DNA from: Oscillospiraceae bacterium
Lineage (GTDB): Bacteria > Bacillota > Clostridia > Oscillospirales > Oscillospiraceae
NCBI GenBank assembly: GCA_015068455.1
Contig: SVKO01000002.1
Span: forward strand, 1-64,000
DNA length: 64,000 nucleotides
Direction: 5' to 3'
This document shows positions 10,996 to 19,191 of this stretch, one piece after another. A program made the position numbers and the translations under genes. The first letter of the stretch is position 1. Each line of letters opens with the position of its first letter. Below the pieces are notes generated by a model. The model was not told where the DNA came from. It ran no database searches and saw nothing but the letters and a program-made list of their open reading frames with translations.

Positions 10996-11961
10996 TCACC
11001 TCAAATCGCGCTTGATCCCGGCGGCGATGGCATAGACGTCGTCCATGGTGCCGATGCGGGAGATTTTTTCCTTGTAATAGTTCGCATAAGCCACGCCCCG
11101 CAGGTACCAGGCAAAATGCTTCCGGGCCTCCAGACAGGCGATGTGCTCGCCTTTGTCCTCCCGGGCCAGCTCGAACTGCCGCACCGCCGTGTCCACCCGC
11201 GCCGCCAGGGGCGGCCGCTCCGGGATCTCTTCGCCGCGGACAGCGCAGCCGGCCCGCTGCAGGAGCCACGGGTCGCCGAACACGCCCCGGCCCAGCATCA
11301 CAAGATCCGCGCCGGTGCGCTTCAGGCAGCGGGGGGCGTCCTCCGGCTCCAGCACGTCGCCGTTGGCGATGACGGGGATTTGCACGGCCTCCTTCACCGC
11401 CCGGATGATGTCCCAGTCGGCGGCGCCGGAATAGAGCATGCTCCGGGTCCTGCCGTGGATCGTCACGGCGCCGGCGCCGGCGGCCTCCACGATTTTCGAC
11501 AGCTCCACGCAGTTGACGCTGCCGCGGTCCCAGCCCTTGCGCATTTTGACCGTGACGGGCACGGAAACGGCTTTGCAGACCGCCTCGACGATGCTGCCCG
11601 CCAGCTCCGGTTCGCGCATCAGGCCGCAGCCGTCGCCGTTGCCGGCGATCTTCGGCATGGGGCAGCCCATGTTGATATCGACGAAGTCGCAGCCGGAGAG
11701 CTCAGATGCCTTGGCGGCGGCCTCGGCCATGCAGGCGGGGTCGTTGCCGAAGATCTGCACCCCGCACACACAGCCGTCGTTTTTGCGCAGCAGGCCGATG
11801 CTCTTTTTGTCCTGGTACATCAGCGCCCGGGACGAGACCATCTCCGTGGTGGTCATCACCGCGCCGAGCTCCGCGCAGACCGTGCGGAAGGCCCAGTCCG
11901 TCACGCCCGCCATGGGCGCCAGGGCGGCGCCGGATTCGATTGTGAGATTCCCGAGCCGCAT
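10996..11961 (-). CDS. dusB: tRNA-dihydrouridine synthase (DusB family)
   Basis: 321 residues. It reduces uridine to dihydrouridine in tRNA using FMN and NADPH. The FMN barrel starts with LAPMAGVTDWAFR. The catalytic Cys is in NMGCPMPKI, and VKMRKGW, IHGRTR and IANGDV are typical Dus motifs. I chose the ATG at 11961 because AAAGAGG lies 8 bases upstream; the ATG at 11979 has no ribosome site. It is first in an operon with an ECF sigma / anti-sigma pair, a pairing that looks like convenience of transcription rather than shared function. Confidence 0.93.
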   Translation of the reverse strand: MRLGNLTIESGAALAPMAGVTDWAFRTVCAELGAVMTTTEMVSSRALMYQDKKSIGLLRKNDGCVCGVQIFGNDPACMAEAAAKASELSGCDFVDINMGCPMPKIAGNGDGCGLMREPELAGSIVEAVCKAVSVPVTVKMRKGWDRGSVNCVELSKIVEAAGAGAVTIHGRTRSMLYSGAADWDIIRAVKEAVQIPVIANGDVLEPEDAPRCLKRTGADLVMLGRGVFGDPWLLQRAGCAVRGEEIPERPPLAARVDTAVRQFELAREDKGEHIACLEARKHFAWYLRGVAYANYYKEKISRIGTMDDVYAIAAGIKRDLR

Positions 11962-11994
11962 GGCTTCGACCTCTTTCATTTCGTATGTTTATTC

Positions 11995-12023
11995 ATCATA
12001 TCATGTTTTGCCGCATAATTCAA
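11995..12023 (-). promoter_or_regulatory. Sigma-A promoter of the dus-sigma-anti-sigma operon
   Basis: Minus-strand TTGAAT (12023-12018) and TATGAT (12000-11995) are 17 bp apart, 34 bp upstream of the dus start. The same TTGAAT-17-TATGAT pair precedes the second sigma gene at 14100-14128. Confidence 0.75.
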
Positions 12024-12031
12024 GAATAGAA

Positions 12032-12244
12032 ACGCCGCCCCGGAAACCGGGACGGCGTGAGACTGCAAAATGATACAGAAGGCTTCCAGAATCGGAGGGA
12101 AGGAAAGTGTGAAAGGAAACCGTCAGGGTTTCCTTTCGCGTTCGATCAAACCGTTTTCCAAACTTTTTCAAAAGTATGGAAAACGCATACAGCGTGGCAA
12201 AAACTTTTTGCCACGCTGACGCCGCCCCGGGGACCGGGGCGGTG
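12032..12244. repeat. Array of five hairpins in the gap between two sigma-factor operons
   Basis: This fills most of the 302-bp gap 11962-12263, which has no convincing gene. Inverted repeats: 12032-12058 (acgccgccccgg / ccgggacggcgt, one mismatch); 12111-12137 (gaaaggaaacc / ggtttcctttc); 12153-12184 (gttttcca / tggaaaac, long loop); 12190-12218 (cagcgtggcaaaaa / tttttgccacgctg, perfect 14 bp); 12220-12244 (cgccgccccgg / ccggggcggtg). The outer two share nearly the same arm. One or more may end transcription of the gene to the right, but the dense array goes beyond a simple terminator. Confidence 0.6.
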
Positions 12245-12263
12245 TATGTGATAGATCCGGATA

Positions 12264-13454
12264 TTATTCAAAGGCTTCGTTCAGCGTGTCCCAGGTGCCA
12301 TATGGGAAAATGCACGTTTCCAGGCATGTCAGGCCCCGGGGGACGGCTTCTCCGGCAGCCAGGGAGGCTTCAAAGGCTTTCCGGTCCTCCAGATGATAGA
12401 CCGCGCCCCAGGCGTCCGGCGGGGCGTTCGGCCCGTCGGTGATGCCCTCCTCCGGCGCGCAGACGAGGCAGACTGTATCGTTGTGGAAGTCAACAACATA
12501 ACGAATCTCGCTCAGATCCTGCTCCAGCGGCACAAGCTCCTCAATAAAGAATTGCATCTCGATCTGCTTGGTCTCACGACCTTCGGGCGGCCGGACCGCC
12601 TCCCATCCGGCGTCCGTTTGCCGCCATACAGTGACCTCACCGCTGAAGAAACTGTATGGTTCCTCCGGCGCCGGCGTGTCCACCTCCCAGGGCGGCTCCT
12701 CATAGTAGCGGCCCAGATCAACGGAATCGACCACGCCGTTTTGGAGGTTGATCGTAAAGCCCAGATGCCCGTTGAATTGAGAATAGGAAGCGCAGGTGAA
12801 CTCGATGCCGTTTTCTTCACCGAATCCTGCATCGGCATTATACGCCGCTTCCTCTGTGATCTCCGGCCAGACGGTGTGCAATTCCGCGTCGGTCATTCCG
12901 ATTTTTACGCCGTGGGGCAAATCGAGATCCCGGTCGGTGGAAAGATAGATATTGTTCACGACCCAGCCGTCGCCTGCGTCTGCAATATCCAGGCCAAGGT
13001 CGCTGTATTGCTCGGAATCCTCGGACAGCTTATAGCTTACGTAGGCCCGGGCAATGCCGTCCTCCAGAACGTGTGCTTCAAAAGCAGGGTTCAAGGGCTC
13101 GCCGTAGAGCGCCTTTACGTCATCGAAGGGCATGCCGAGATACAGCGGGCCGAACCGGTAACCCAGGATCGTGTCGGCGTCCGTATTGGGCTCCGGCCAG
13201 ATGGTCTCGTCCTGACCCGCCTTGGGCCCTTCGTCCTGGATTTCGTGAGGGGACGGCCCTTCCGGGGCAGGCTCCGGCTTCGAGGGCGGCTTCACCAGTC
13301 TGACCGCGGCGAAAATCCCCACGACCAGCGCCAGGCAGGCGGCCATGGCCAGCCAGGGCCGCAGACGGCTGCGCGTTTTCACTTTGGGCGCGGCCTCGTC
13401 GATATATTCCGGATCGACGTCATTCAGTGCGTCGATGATTTTTTCCTGCTTCAC
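12264..13454 (-). CDS. Single-pass membrane protein paired with an ECF sigma factor (probable anti-sigma)
   Basis: 396 residues. A short cytoplasmic N-terminus (KQEKIIDALNDVDPEYIDEA) is followed by basic residues and one transmembrane helix near 38-58 (LAMAACLALVVGIFAAVRLV). A large outer domain follows, with a Pro/Glu-rich linker and the motif GPLYLGMPFDDVKALYGEPL. It has no zinc-finger ligands, unlike the other anti-sigma gene here. The GTG start at 13454 follows GAGGAGGGG by 7-8 bases and overlaps the sigma gene stop by 4 bp, which is strong evidence of coupling. The anti-sigma role is inferred from position and topology; the outer domain is not one I can name. Confidence 0.75.
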   Translation of the reverse strand: MKQEKIIDALNDVDPEYIDEAAPKVKTRSRLRPWLAMAACLALVVGIFAAVRLVKPPSKPEPAPEGPSPHEIQDEGPKAGQDETIWPEPNTDADTILGYRFGPLYLGMPFDDVKALYGEPLNPAFEAHVLEDGIARAYVSYKLSEDSEQYSDLGLDIADAGDGWVVNNIYLSTDRDLDLPHGVKIGMTDAELHTVWPEITEEAAYNADAGFGEENGIEFTCASYSQFNGHLGFTINLQNGVVDSVDLGRYYEEPPWEVDTPAPEEPYSFFSGEVTVWRQTDAGWEAVRPPEGRETKQIEMQFFIEELVPLEQDLSEIRYVVDFHNDTVCLVCAPEEGITDGPNAPPDAWGAVYHLEDRKAFEASLAAGEAVPRGLTCLETCIFPYGTWDTLNEAFE

Positions 13455-14011
13455 AGTGCGATCCCCTCCTCCTCCAGCATGCGGCGGAGCACGCTCCGGC
13501 TGCGGTGCAGCGACGCCTTGACGCTGCCCTCGGCAACGCCGCAGTCCCGCGCAATCTGTTTGACCGGACGAAAATACCAGTATCGCTGCAGGAAGATCCG
13601 CCGGTCGATGGGCCGCCGCGCGGCCAGGAAGCGGTCCAGCACCGCGGAAAGCGTCACACGGTCGACGACGCCGGCGGTATCGTCCGAGGCCGGAACGCAT
13701 TCGCCCAGCTCCTCCAGGGACAGGGCATATTCCCCGCCGCCGCGCTTGACGGCGTGCAGTGCGCGCCAGCGGCTGATGCTGATCGTGCGGACCAGACAGC
13801 CCAGCCAGGCGCGGAAATATTGCGGACGCTGGGGCGGGATCGTCTCCCAGGTCCGCAGATAGGTATCCTGGACGCACTCGTCCCGATCCTCCCTGCCGGG
13901 CAGGATGGAGCCTGCGATCATGCGCAGATAGCCGCCGTATTTATTTGCTGTCTGGGCGATCGCGTCCTCGGAGCGGGCGAAGTACAGCTCGATGATCTGA
14001 GTATCTTCCAT
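13451..14011 (-). CDS. ECF-type sigma factor
   Basis: 186 residues. Region 2 resembles ANKYGGYLRMIAGSILPG and DECVQDTYLRTW; region 4 has the helix-turn-helix around FRPVKQIARDCGVAEGSVKA. The start ATG at 14011 follows AAAGGA by 9 bases; a longer open reading upstream has no ribosome site. It overlaps the membrane-protein gene by 4 bp. The promoter at 14100-14128 drives both genes. It probably responds to a cell-surface signal passed on by its membrane partner. Confidence 0.88.
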   Translation of the reverse strand: MEDTQIIELYFARSEDAIAQTANKYGGYLRMIAGSILPGREDRDECVQDTYLRTWETIPPQRPQYFRAWLGCLVRTISISRWRALHAVKRGGGEYALSLEELGECVPASDDTAGVVDRVTLSAVLDRFLAARRPIDRRIFLQRYWYFRPVKQIARDCGVAEGSVKASLHRSRSVLRRMLEEEGIAL

Positions 14012-14099
14012 GGGAAAAATCCTTTCCAGTGAGAATGCCTCTGCTGATACAGACGCAGCGCGCTGCGGCGGGGTTGCATGATCCGGGATTTTTTTAATA

Positions 14100-14128
14100 A
14101 TCATACTATGCGCCGCATCTAGATTCAA
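14100..14128 (-). promoter_or_regulatory. Sigma-A promoter of the second sigma-factor operon
   Basis: Minus-strand TTGAAT (14128-14123) and TATGAT (14105-14100) have a 17-bp spacer, about 90 bp upstream of the sigma start. Confidence 0.75.
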
Positions 14129-14159
14129 GATATTAAGCCGCCGGCGGCGGATCGACCGG

Positions 14160-14188
14160 TTGACAGGCGGGAAAAAGTATGAAAAAAT
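14160..14188 (+). promoter_or_regulatory. Possible promoter for the CFI-box gene
   Basis: TTGACA (14160-14165) is a perfect -35 element. The -10 region at 14183-14188 is only A-rich (AAAAAT) at the right spacing, so this is tentative. Confidence 0.35.
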
Positions 14189-14235
14189 ATAAAAAAGACT
14201 TGCGCAACGTGCCTTTGCTTTCAGGAGGGATGAAA

Positions 14236-15153
14236 ATGGAACGCGGTTATTGTCCGAAATGCGCAAAGGAGCTGGTGATCCCGGATGCACTGGAGGAGTT
14301 TTCCTGCCTTTACTGCGGGGAGCGGCTGCATATTTCGCAGCTGCTGAAGGAACCGGCGCCGCCGGCGAACCCCGAGGAGGACTATTTTGCCTTTCAGCGC
14401 GACGCCCTGCATGCGGCGGTGGATTATCCCCAGTCCATGGATCACATGAGCAGGCCCCTGTTTTTTGATTATTTTGAAAAGTACTTTGCCGACTGCAGCG
14501 CCCCCTTCGAGGCGCTGGAGCGCTGCGCCTGCGCCCCGGGGACGGACCGCGGCGCCCTTGCCCGGCGCGCCGCGCAATGGCTGATGGAGCAGGTGGACGC
14601 CTGGTTCCGGCACCAGAAGGGCTGGAAGCTGCGCCCGCGCCGCAGCGATCTGCGCGAGCGCACAAAGTTTACGGTTGCCATTTTCCTGGTGCCCACCGCC
14701 TGCCGCGCCGCGCCGGTGATCGGCCGGGCCTTCAGCGAGGCCTTGCGGGAGCGGTGGATGGAGCGGTTCCCGGAGTCGCCCTTCGAGCTGACCACGTATG
14801 AGGAGCTGACAGACGGGTTCAAGAAGAATCCGCTGTGCTTCGTCACCACGGCGGTGTGCGAATTTCTGGGCGAGTCCGACGACTGCCGGATGCTGACGGA
14901 TTTCCGCGCCTTCCGCGACGGTTATCTGCGCTCGCAGCCCGGCGGCGAGGCCCAGATCCGGGAATACTACGATGTTGCGCCGGGCATCGTGATGCGCATC
15001 GACCATTGCGAGGACCGGGCGAAGATCTACCCGGCGCTCTACCGCCGCTATCTTCTGCCCTGTCATGCTGCGCTGCAGGCAGGGGATAACGCCCGCTGCC
15101 ACGCCCTCTACCGGCGGATGATGGGAGCGCTTATCAAGTCCTATGGCGGCTGA
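14236..15153 (+). CDS. CFI-box protein with N-terminal zinc ribbon
   Basis: 305 residues. It begins with a four-cysteine zinc ribbon (CPKC at 6-9, CLYC about 20 residues later). The C-terminal part has the CFI-box-CTERM pattern CFVTTAVCEFLGESDDC, a following FRAFRDGYL, and YYDVAPGIV. The molecular role of the CFI-box family is not established as far as I know. The ATG at 14236 has AGGAGGG 6 bases upstream; earlier in-frame ATGs at 14179 and 14230 are badly placed. Its promoter region is divergent from the sigma operon and a terminator follows at 15164. Confidence 0.8.
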   Translation: MERGYCPKCAKELVIPDALEEFSCLYCGERLHISQLLKEPAPPANPEEDYFAFQRDALHAAVDYPQSMDHMSRPLFFDYFEKYFADCSAPFEALERCACAPGTDRGALARRAAQWLMEQVDAWFRHQKGWKLRPRRSDLRERTKFTVAIFLVPTACRAAPVIGRAFSEALRERWMERFPESPFELTTYEELTDGFKKNPLCFVTTAVCEFLGESDDCRMLTDFRAFRDGYLRSQPGGEAQIREYYDVAPGIVMRIDHCEDRAKIYPALYRRYLLPCHAALQAGDNARCHALYRRMMGALIKSYGG

Positions 15154-15163
15154 TCGTTCATTG

Positions 15164-15202
15164 GCCGGGTTCCGGATCGCAAAGCCGGGACCCGGCGTTT
15201 TT
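15164..15202 (+). terminator. Rho-independent terminator after the CFI-box gene
   Basis: The outer stem gccgggt/acccggc has an inner ccgg pairing and is followed by GTTTTT. Confidence 0.75.
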
Positions 15203-15270
15203 GCAGGGCAGATGCCGGGCTTGCGTGCGGATCGGCGCGGCAGGCGGCGCTTGCGCTTCTGCGGTTTGTA

Positions 15271-15299
15271 TTGTGCCGCACCCCTCAATATGGTACAAT
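15271..15299 (+). promoter_or_regulatory. Orphan promoter upstream of a candidate small RNA
   Basis: TTGTGC (15271-15276) and TACAAT (15294-15299) are 17 bp apart. No convincing gene starts before the next promoter at 15449. The 353-bp gap 15154-15506 otherwise holds only terminators and the candidate RNA. Confidence 0.55.
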
Positions 15300-15305
15300 C
15301 AGGCA

Positions 15306-15447
15306 AATGAGGAAGCAGATCCCCTGAAACGCCGCTTTTCCGTTTCAGATCCGGGGCTTTTTGAACAAAACGCACGCCGGAGGCCGCTCGACGAGGCGGA
15401 CAGAACGTCAAAAAATGTCGTTTGATCCCAATATCTTGGGATTTTTT
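15306..15447 (+). ncRNA. Candidate small RNA of about 57 or 140 nt
   Basis: A transcript from the promoter at 15271-15299 would start near 15306. It meets a strong hairpin at 15321-15356 (ctgaaacg/cgtttcag inside cccc/gggg) followed by a T-run at 15358-15362. A second hairpin (atcccaa/ttgggat, 15425-15442) is followed by T6. No RNA family was recognised; it does not match the layouts I know for 6S, SRP RNA, tmRNA or common riboswitches. It could also be an attenuated leader of the sulfatase gene. Confidence 0.4.
15425..15447 (+). terminator. Rho-independent terminator upstream of the sulfatase promoter
   Basis: The 7-bp stem atcccaa/ttgggat has loop tatc and is followed by TTTTTT. It works only in the plus direction and isolates the next promoter from upstream transcription. 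Confidence 0.75.
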
Positions 15448-15448
15448 G

Positions 15449-15477
15449 TTGATAATTGCACGATATAGTGGTATAAT
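15449..15477 (+). promoter_or_regulatory. Strong sigma-A promoter for the LtaS-like gene
   Basis: TTGATA (15449-15454), a 17-bp spacer and a perfect TATAAT (15472-15477), about 65 bp before the start codon. Confidence 0.85.
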
Positions 15478-15542
15478 TTAAAAGATAGGGCAATTCAGCG
15501 ATCCACATGAGCACCCTGCGTTCGCAAAAAGGAGAGATAGAT

Positions 15543-17678
15543 ATGGCCAACACAGATGCAGAACTGAGATCCAGGACCCGGGAGAATCCCCGCAGCGTCC
15601 GCAGATCGGCCGGGAACGCGGAAAAGGCGGCGCCGAACCGCAACAGGCTGCGCCGGATCCTGTCGCGTTGGCTGCTTGCGATCGCGATTTTCTTCGATGA
15701 GCTGGTTTTCAAATTCTCAACCTCGGTCCGCCCCGCGGGCTTCAATCTGCTGATCATCGCGCTTTACAGCGCTGTGCTTGGCATGATCCTGTGGCTGCTG
15801 GCCTCCATCGCCAAGACAAGAAAGGGCAACCGGAAGGTCAAGAAGATCATGCTTCTGATCATTCCGCTGCTGTTCTGCATCGAATACTTTATTTATCGCC
15901 AGTTCAAGGTCTTCTACGATCTGCATACGATCTTCAACGGCGCCGGCCACATGCTGACGGGCTTTTGGAAGGAAACGCTCAAGCTGGTCTTCAGCCTCAG
16001 CGGCCTCTGGCATATCTTCCTGTTCTATATTCCCACCCTGGTGTATTTCATTTTCGGGCATCGCCTGGACGCCTGCAAGCCGCCCAGGAAGGGCCTGCGG
16101 CTCGCCCTGGCGATCCAGATGGTGATTATGCTGCTGGCGGCCTGGCTGCTGATCCGCATCGTGCCGGTCTACCACAATACCTATTCCGTCCGTTACAACT
16201 TCCAGAATGCCGTGGATACCTTCGGCCTGATGCCCGCCGTCCGTCTGGACATCAAAAATGACATCTTCGGCGGCAAGAAGGTGGGCTTCGCGGAGGAGCA
16301 GACCGATGAATCCGCCGAAGAGGATGCGCAGCCGGAGGATGCCGAAGCGACCGCGGGCGGCCGCCCGGACGCCCACGCCGCGGAAAAGCCCGTGTCCTAC
16401 GGCTACAACAAGCTGGACATCGATTTCAAAGCCCTGGCCGAGGAGGCCGGCGAAACGGCGGCGGAGATGGACGAGTATGTGGCCACCGTGAAGCCCTCGC
16501 GGCAGAATGAATACACCGGCCTTTTCAAGGGCAAGAATCTTATAATGATCACCGCCGAGGCATTCAGCGCCGAGGTCATCGATCCCAAGCTGACGCCCAC
16601 CCTTTACCGGCTGGCGACGAAGGGCATCAATTTCACCGACTATACCCAGTCCGCCACCGCCGGCACCACCGGCGGCGAGTACGCCCACATCTTCGGCATG
16701 CTGCCCACCGACGGCGGCAGCTCCATGAACGATACCGTCGACCACAACAACTATTACACCATGGGCAGCCAGCTTAACCGCCTGGGTTACTACGGCAAGG
16801 CCTATCATAACAACGACTATACCTTCTACGACCGCAATGTGACCCACGTCAACCTGGGCTATTCCGACGGCTATATGGGCTATGGCAACGGCATGGAGGA
16901 ATTCGTTTCCCCGGCGTGGCCGGAGAGCGATCTGGAGATGTTCCAGGGCACGGTGCCCACCTATATCGACAAGGAGCACTTCAACATCTACTATATGACC
17001 GTCAGCGGCCACAACAACTACGGCCCCGATGAGAACGACATGACCGAGAAGCACTGGGAGCAGGTCAAGGATCTGCCCTATGAGTCCGACGAGGTCAAGG
17101 GCTATATCGCCTGCAACCTGGAGCTGGAGGACGCGCTGACCTACCTGGTGGGCGAGCTGGAGAAGAAGGGCATTGCCGACGATACCGTCATCTGCATGAC
17201 GGCGGATCATTTCCCCTACGGCCTGGATCACGACGCCGCCCTGGGCGATATGCCCCTGCTGTCCGAGCTCTACGGCTATGAGGTCAACGATTATTTCCAG
17301 CGCGACCACAACCGCCTGATCATCTGGTGCGGCGCTCTGGAGAAAAACGAGCCCATCGTGGTGGACGATCCTGTATCCTGCGTGGACATCCTGCCCACCC
17401 TGTCCAACCTGTTCGGCCTGGAATACGACTCCCGTCTGATGCCCGGCCGGGACGTGTTCTCCGATACCGATCCGCTGGTGTGGACCCTGTTCTGGGATTG
17501 GAAGACGGATCTCGGCACCTATATCGCCGCAACGAATACCTTCACGCCCGTCAGCGAGGACGTCAAGATCCCCGAAGGCTACGTCGACAAGATCAACGCC
17601 ATCGTTTCCAATAAGATTTCCTTCTGCAAGGGCTGCCTGAACTGCGACTATTTCGGGCACGTGTTCGGCGACGGATAA
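15543..17678 (+). CDS. LtaS-like membrane sulfatase / phosphoglycerol transferase
   Basis: 711 residues. About five membrane helices occupy residues 40-220. An acidic Ala-rich linker follows, then an outer sulfatase-fold domain from about residue 330. MITAEAFSAEVIDP contains the first metal site, SATAGTTGGEYAHIFGMLP carries the candidate nucleophilic Thr, and TADHFPYGLDH has metal-binding Asp/His. LtaS enzymes move glycerol phosphate from phosphatidylglycerol onto lipoteichoic acid or related glycans outside the membrane. The start at 15543 was chosen because AAAAGGAGAG lies just upstream; the ATG at 15507 lacks one. A second LtaS-like protein is encoded at 47198. Which polymer each one builds cannot be read from the sequence. 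Confidence 0.88.
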   Translation: MANTDAELRSRTRENPRSVRRSAGNAEKAAPNRNRLRRILSRWLLAIAIFFDELVFKFSTSVRPAGFNLLIIALYSAVLGMILWLLASIAKTRKGNRKVKKIMLLIIPLLFCIEYFIYRQFKVFYDLHTIFNGAGHMLTGFWKETLKLVFSLSGLWHIFLFYIPTLVYFIFGHRLDACKPPRKGLRLALAIQMVIMLLAAWLLIRIVPVYHNTYSVRYNFQNAVDTFGLMPAVRLDIKNDIFGGKKVGFAEEQTDESAEEDAQPEDAEATAGGRPDAHAAEKPVSYGYNKLDIDFKALAEEAGETAAEMDEYVATVKPSRQNEYTGLFKGKNLIMITAEAFSAEVIDPKLTPTLYRLATKGINFTDYTQSATAGTTGGEYAHIFGMLPTDGGSSMNDTVDHNNYYTMGSQLNRLGYYGKAYHNNDYTFYDRNVTHVNLGYSDGYMGYGNGMEEFVSPAWPESDLEMFQGTVPTYIDKEHFNIYYMTVSGHNNYGPDENDMTEKHWEQVKDLPYESDEVKGYIACNLELEDALTYLVGELEKKGIADDTVICMTADHFPYGLDHDAALGDMPLLSELYGYEVNDYFQRDHNRLIIWCGALEKNEPIVVDDPVSCVDILPTLSNLFGLEYDSRLMPGRDVFSDTDPLVWTLFWDWKTDLGTYIAATNTFTPVSEDVKIPEGYVDKINAIVSNKISFCKGCLNCDYFGHVFGDG

Positions 17679-17682
17679 ATTG

Positions 17683-17713
17683 AATACCGCCGGGGCTGTC
17701 CCGGCGGTATTTC
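17683..17713 (+). terminator. Hairpin terminator after the LtaS-like gene
   Basis: The stem aataccgccggg/cccggcggtatt has a 5-base loop. The T-tract is short (ATTTCC), so termination may be partial. Confidence 0.6.
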
Positions 17714-17746
17714 CATGCGAAAATAATGCATAATTAACCCGCTGTA

Positions 17747-17775
17747 TTGACTTTTATAGACTGCTCACGTATAAT
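17747..17775 (+). promoter_or_regulatory. Sigma-A promoter of the MurT-GatD-NhaC operon
   Basis: TTGACT (17747-17752), a 17-bp spacer and a perfect TATAAT (17770-17775). The leader to the start codon is about 75 nt and holds a possible attenuator. Confidence 0.85.
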
Positions 17776-17783
17776 CTTTGGTT

Positions 17784-17822
17784 AGAGCAATGAGGCGGAA
17801 CCCGGCAGCGCTCTGCTTTTTT
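17784..17822 (+). terminator. Possible attenuator in the MurT-like leader
   Basis: A short stem agagc/gctct with an internal GC-rich loop is followed by six T residues, placed immediately after the predicted transcription start. It would make a transcript of about 40 nt unless antitermination occurs. The stem is short, so this is tentative. Confidence 0.35.
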
Positions 17823-17856
17823 ATGCCGGCCGCTGTAAAAAGAGAGGTAGAGAGAT

Positions 17857-19191
17857 ATGCGATTTTATCTGGCGCTCTGGGCTGCAAAGCTATGTGCCGT
17901 TGTGATTCGTCTGGTGGCGAAGGACCGCGGGACCAACCTGCCGGGCGAGCTGGCCCTGAAGCTGGACCCGAAGTTTGTGACCCACATCAAGGGCCTGGAT
18001 CCTGCCAAGACGGTGTTCATCACCGGCACCAACGGCAAGAGCACCAGCACCAATATGATCCATCACGTGCTGCAGCACTCCGGACGCGCGGTGACGGCCA
18101 ATCTCATGGGCGCCAACCTGCTCTCCGGCGTGGCAACGGCGCTGATCGCCGACTGCACCCTGGGTGGCCGCTTCAAGAACGAATATGTGGTCATGGAGAC
18201 CGACGAGCGGTTCCTCAAATTCATCCGGGCCCAGCTTCCTGCGAAGCACGTCTGCATCACGAACATCCAGCGCGACCAGTGCCAGCGCAACGGCGAGCCC
18301 TCCTATATCACGGCCAGAGTGTCCCAGGCCCTGGACAAGGACGCCACGCTCTTTGCCAACGCCGACGAGCCCAATGCGCTCTCCCTCCGGGATTATGTGG
18401 GCCGGACCGTCACCTACGGCGTGGCGGAGAATGCCCTCTCCTTCGACAAGGACGACGATTTCTTCAGCGTGGGCATGGCCTGCCCCAAGTGCCACAACCC
18501 GGTGCGACTCTCCAGGTATAATGTCGAGAACATCGGCCCCTTCGTCTGCCCGGTGTGCGGCTTCGGCGGCGAAACTCCGGATTATCTGGCGGAAGACGTC
18601 GATTTTGAGGGGAAGACCTTCTGCGTGGACGGCGAGCGCTACGCCATGAATTTCAACACGCCTTACTTTGTCTACAGCTATGTGCTGGCCGTGGCGGTGG
18701 CCCGGGAGCTTGGCCTGAGCGTTGAGGAGATCCGCTCTGCCATGGAGGCGTTCAAGGATATCCGCGGCCGCATCGAGACCCGCACCCTGGCGGGCAAGGA
18801 GATCCACTATATCAAGATGAAGCAGGAGAACCCCGAAACGCTGCAGTCCTCCCTGAATCTGATCAGCCAGGACAAGCGGGATAAGATTTTCATGCTCGGC
18901 TTCGACGAGTATCTGGACTTCTATCCGCCGCTGAACATCTCCTATTATCCCTTCTACTGCGACATGCGCGGCCTGCAGCGCTCCGGCGTGAGCAAATGCC
19001 TGATCATCTCCGAGACGCTGGCCCGCGCCTGCGCCCTGCGCTTTGCCTATGACGGCTTCGACGAAAAGGATCTGATCCCCCTGCCCGACAACCAGGAGGC
19101 GCACCTCGCCGCGGCTTTGCGCGAGCTGCCCGGCGACCGGGTGTATTATGTGGAAGAGATCCCCTACTTCAAAGTCAGGAGGATGGCGTAA
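17857..19191 (+). CDS. Divergent MurT-like Mur-ligase domain protein
   Basis: 444 residues. The ATP-binding loop TGTNGKSTSTN is intact. The family signature NIQRDQCQRNGE follows, then a four-Cys zinc ribbon (CPKC...CPVC) inserted in the central domain as in MurT. MurT with GatD amidates the D-Glu of lipid II at the inner membrane face. The C-terminal domain here does not show the NxxADGxDxSWxWDxDFE block that I recall from true MurT proteins, having instead a stretch near GFDEYLDFYPPLNIS. The ATG follows AGAGAGGTAGAGAG. Its stop abuts the GatD-like start. An ATP-dependent ligase role is likely; the exact substrate is uncertain. Confidence 0.75.
   Translation: MRFYLALWAAKLCAVVIRLVAKDRGTNLPGELALKLDPKFVTHIKGLDPAKTVFITGTNGKSTSTNMIHHVLQHSGRAVTANLMGANLLSGVATALIADCTLGGRFKNEYVVMETDERFLKFIRAQLPAKHVCITNIQRDQCQRNGEPSYITARVSQALDKDATLFANADEPNALSLRDYVGRTVTYGVAENALSFDKDDDFFSVGMACPKCHNPVRLSRYNVENIGPFVCPVCGFGGETPDYLAEDVDFEGKTFCVDGERYAMNFNTPYFVYSYVLAVAVARELGLSVEEIRSAMEAFKDIRGRIETRTLAGKEIHYIKMKQENPETLQSSLNLISQDKRDKIFMLGFDEYLDFYPPLNISYYPFYCDMRGLQRSGVSKCLIISETLARACALRFAYDGFDEKDLIPLPDNQEAHLAAALRELPGDRVYYVEEIPYFKVRRMA

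Noticed and set aside
12393..13862. A plus-strand open frame opposite the second sigma operon
   Set aside because: The minus-strand genes have family motifs, coupled starts and a promoter; this frame has none.
15717..17660. A 647-codon minus-strand open frame opposite the LtaS-like gene
   Set aside because: No family motifs; low-complexity composition typical of the antisense frame of a GC-rich gene, and no ribosome site or promoter.
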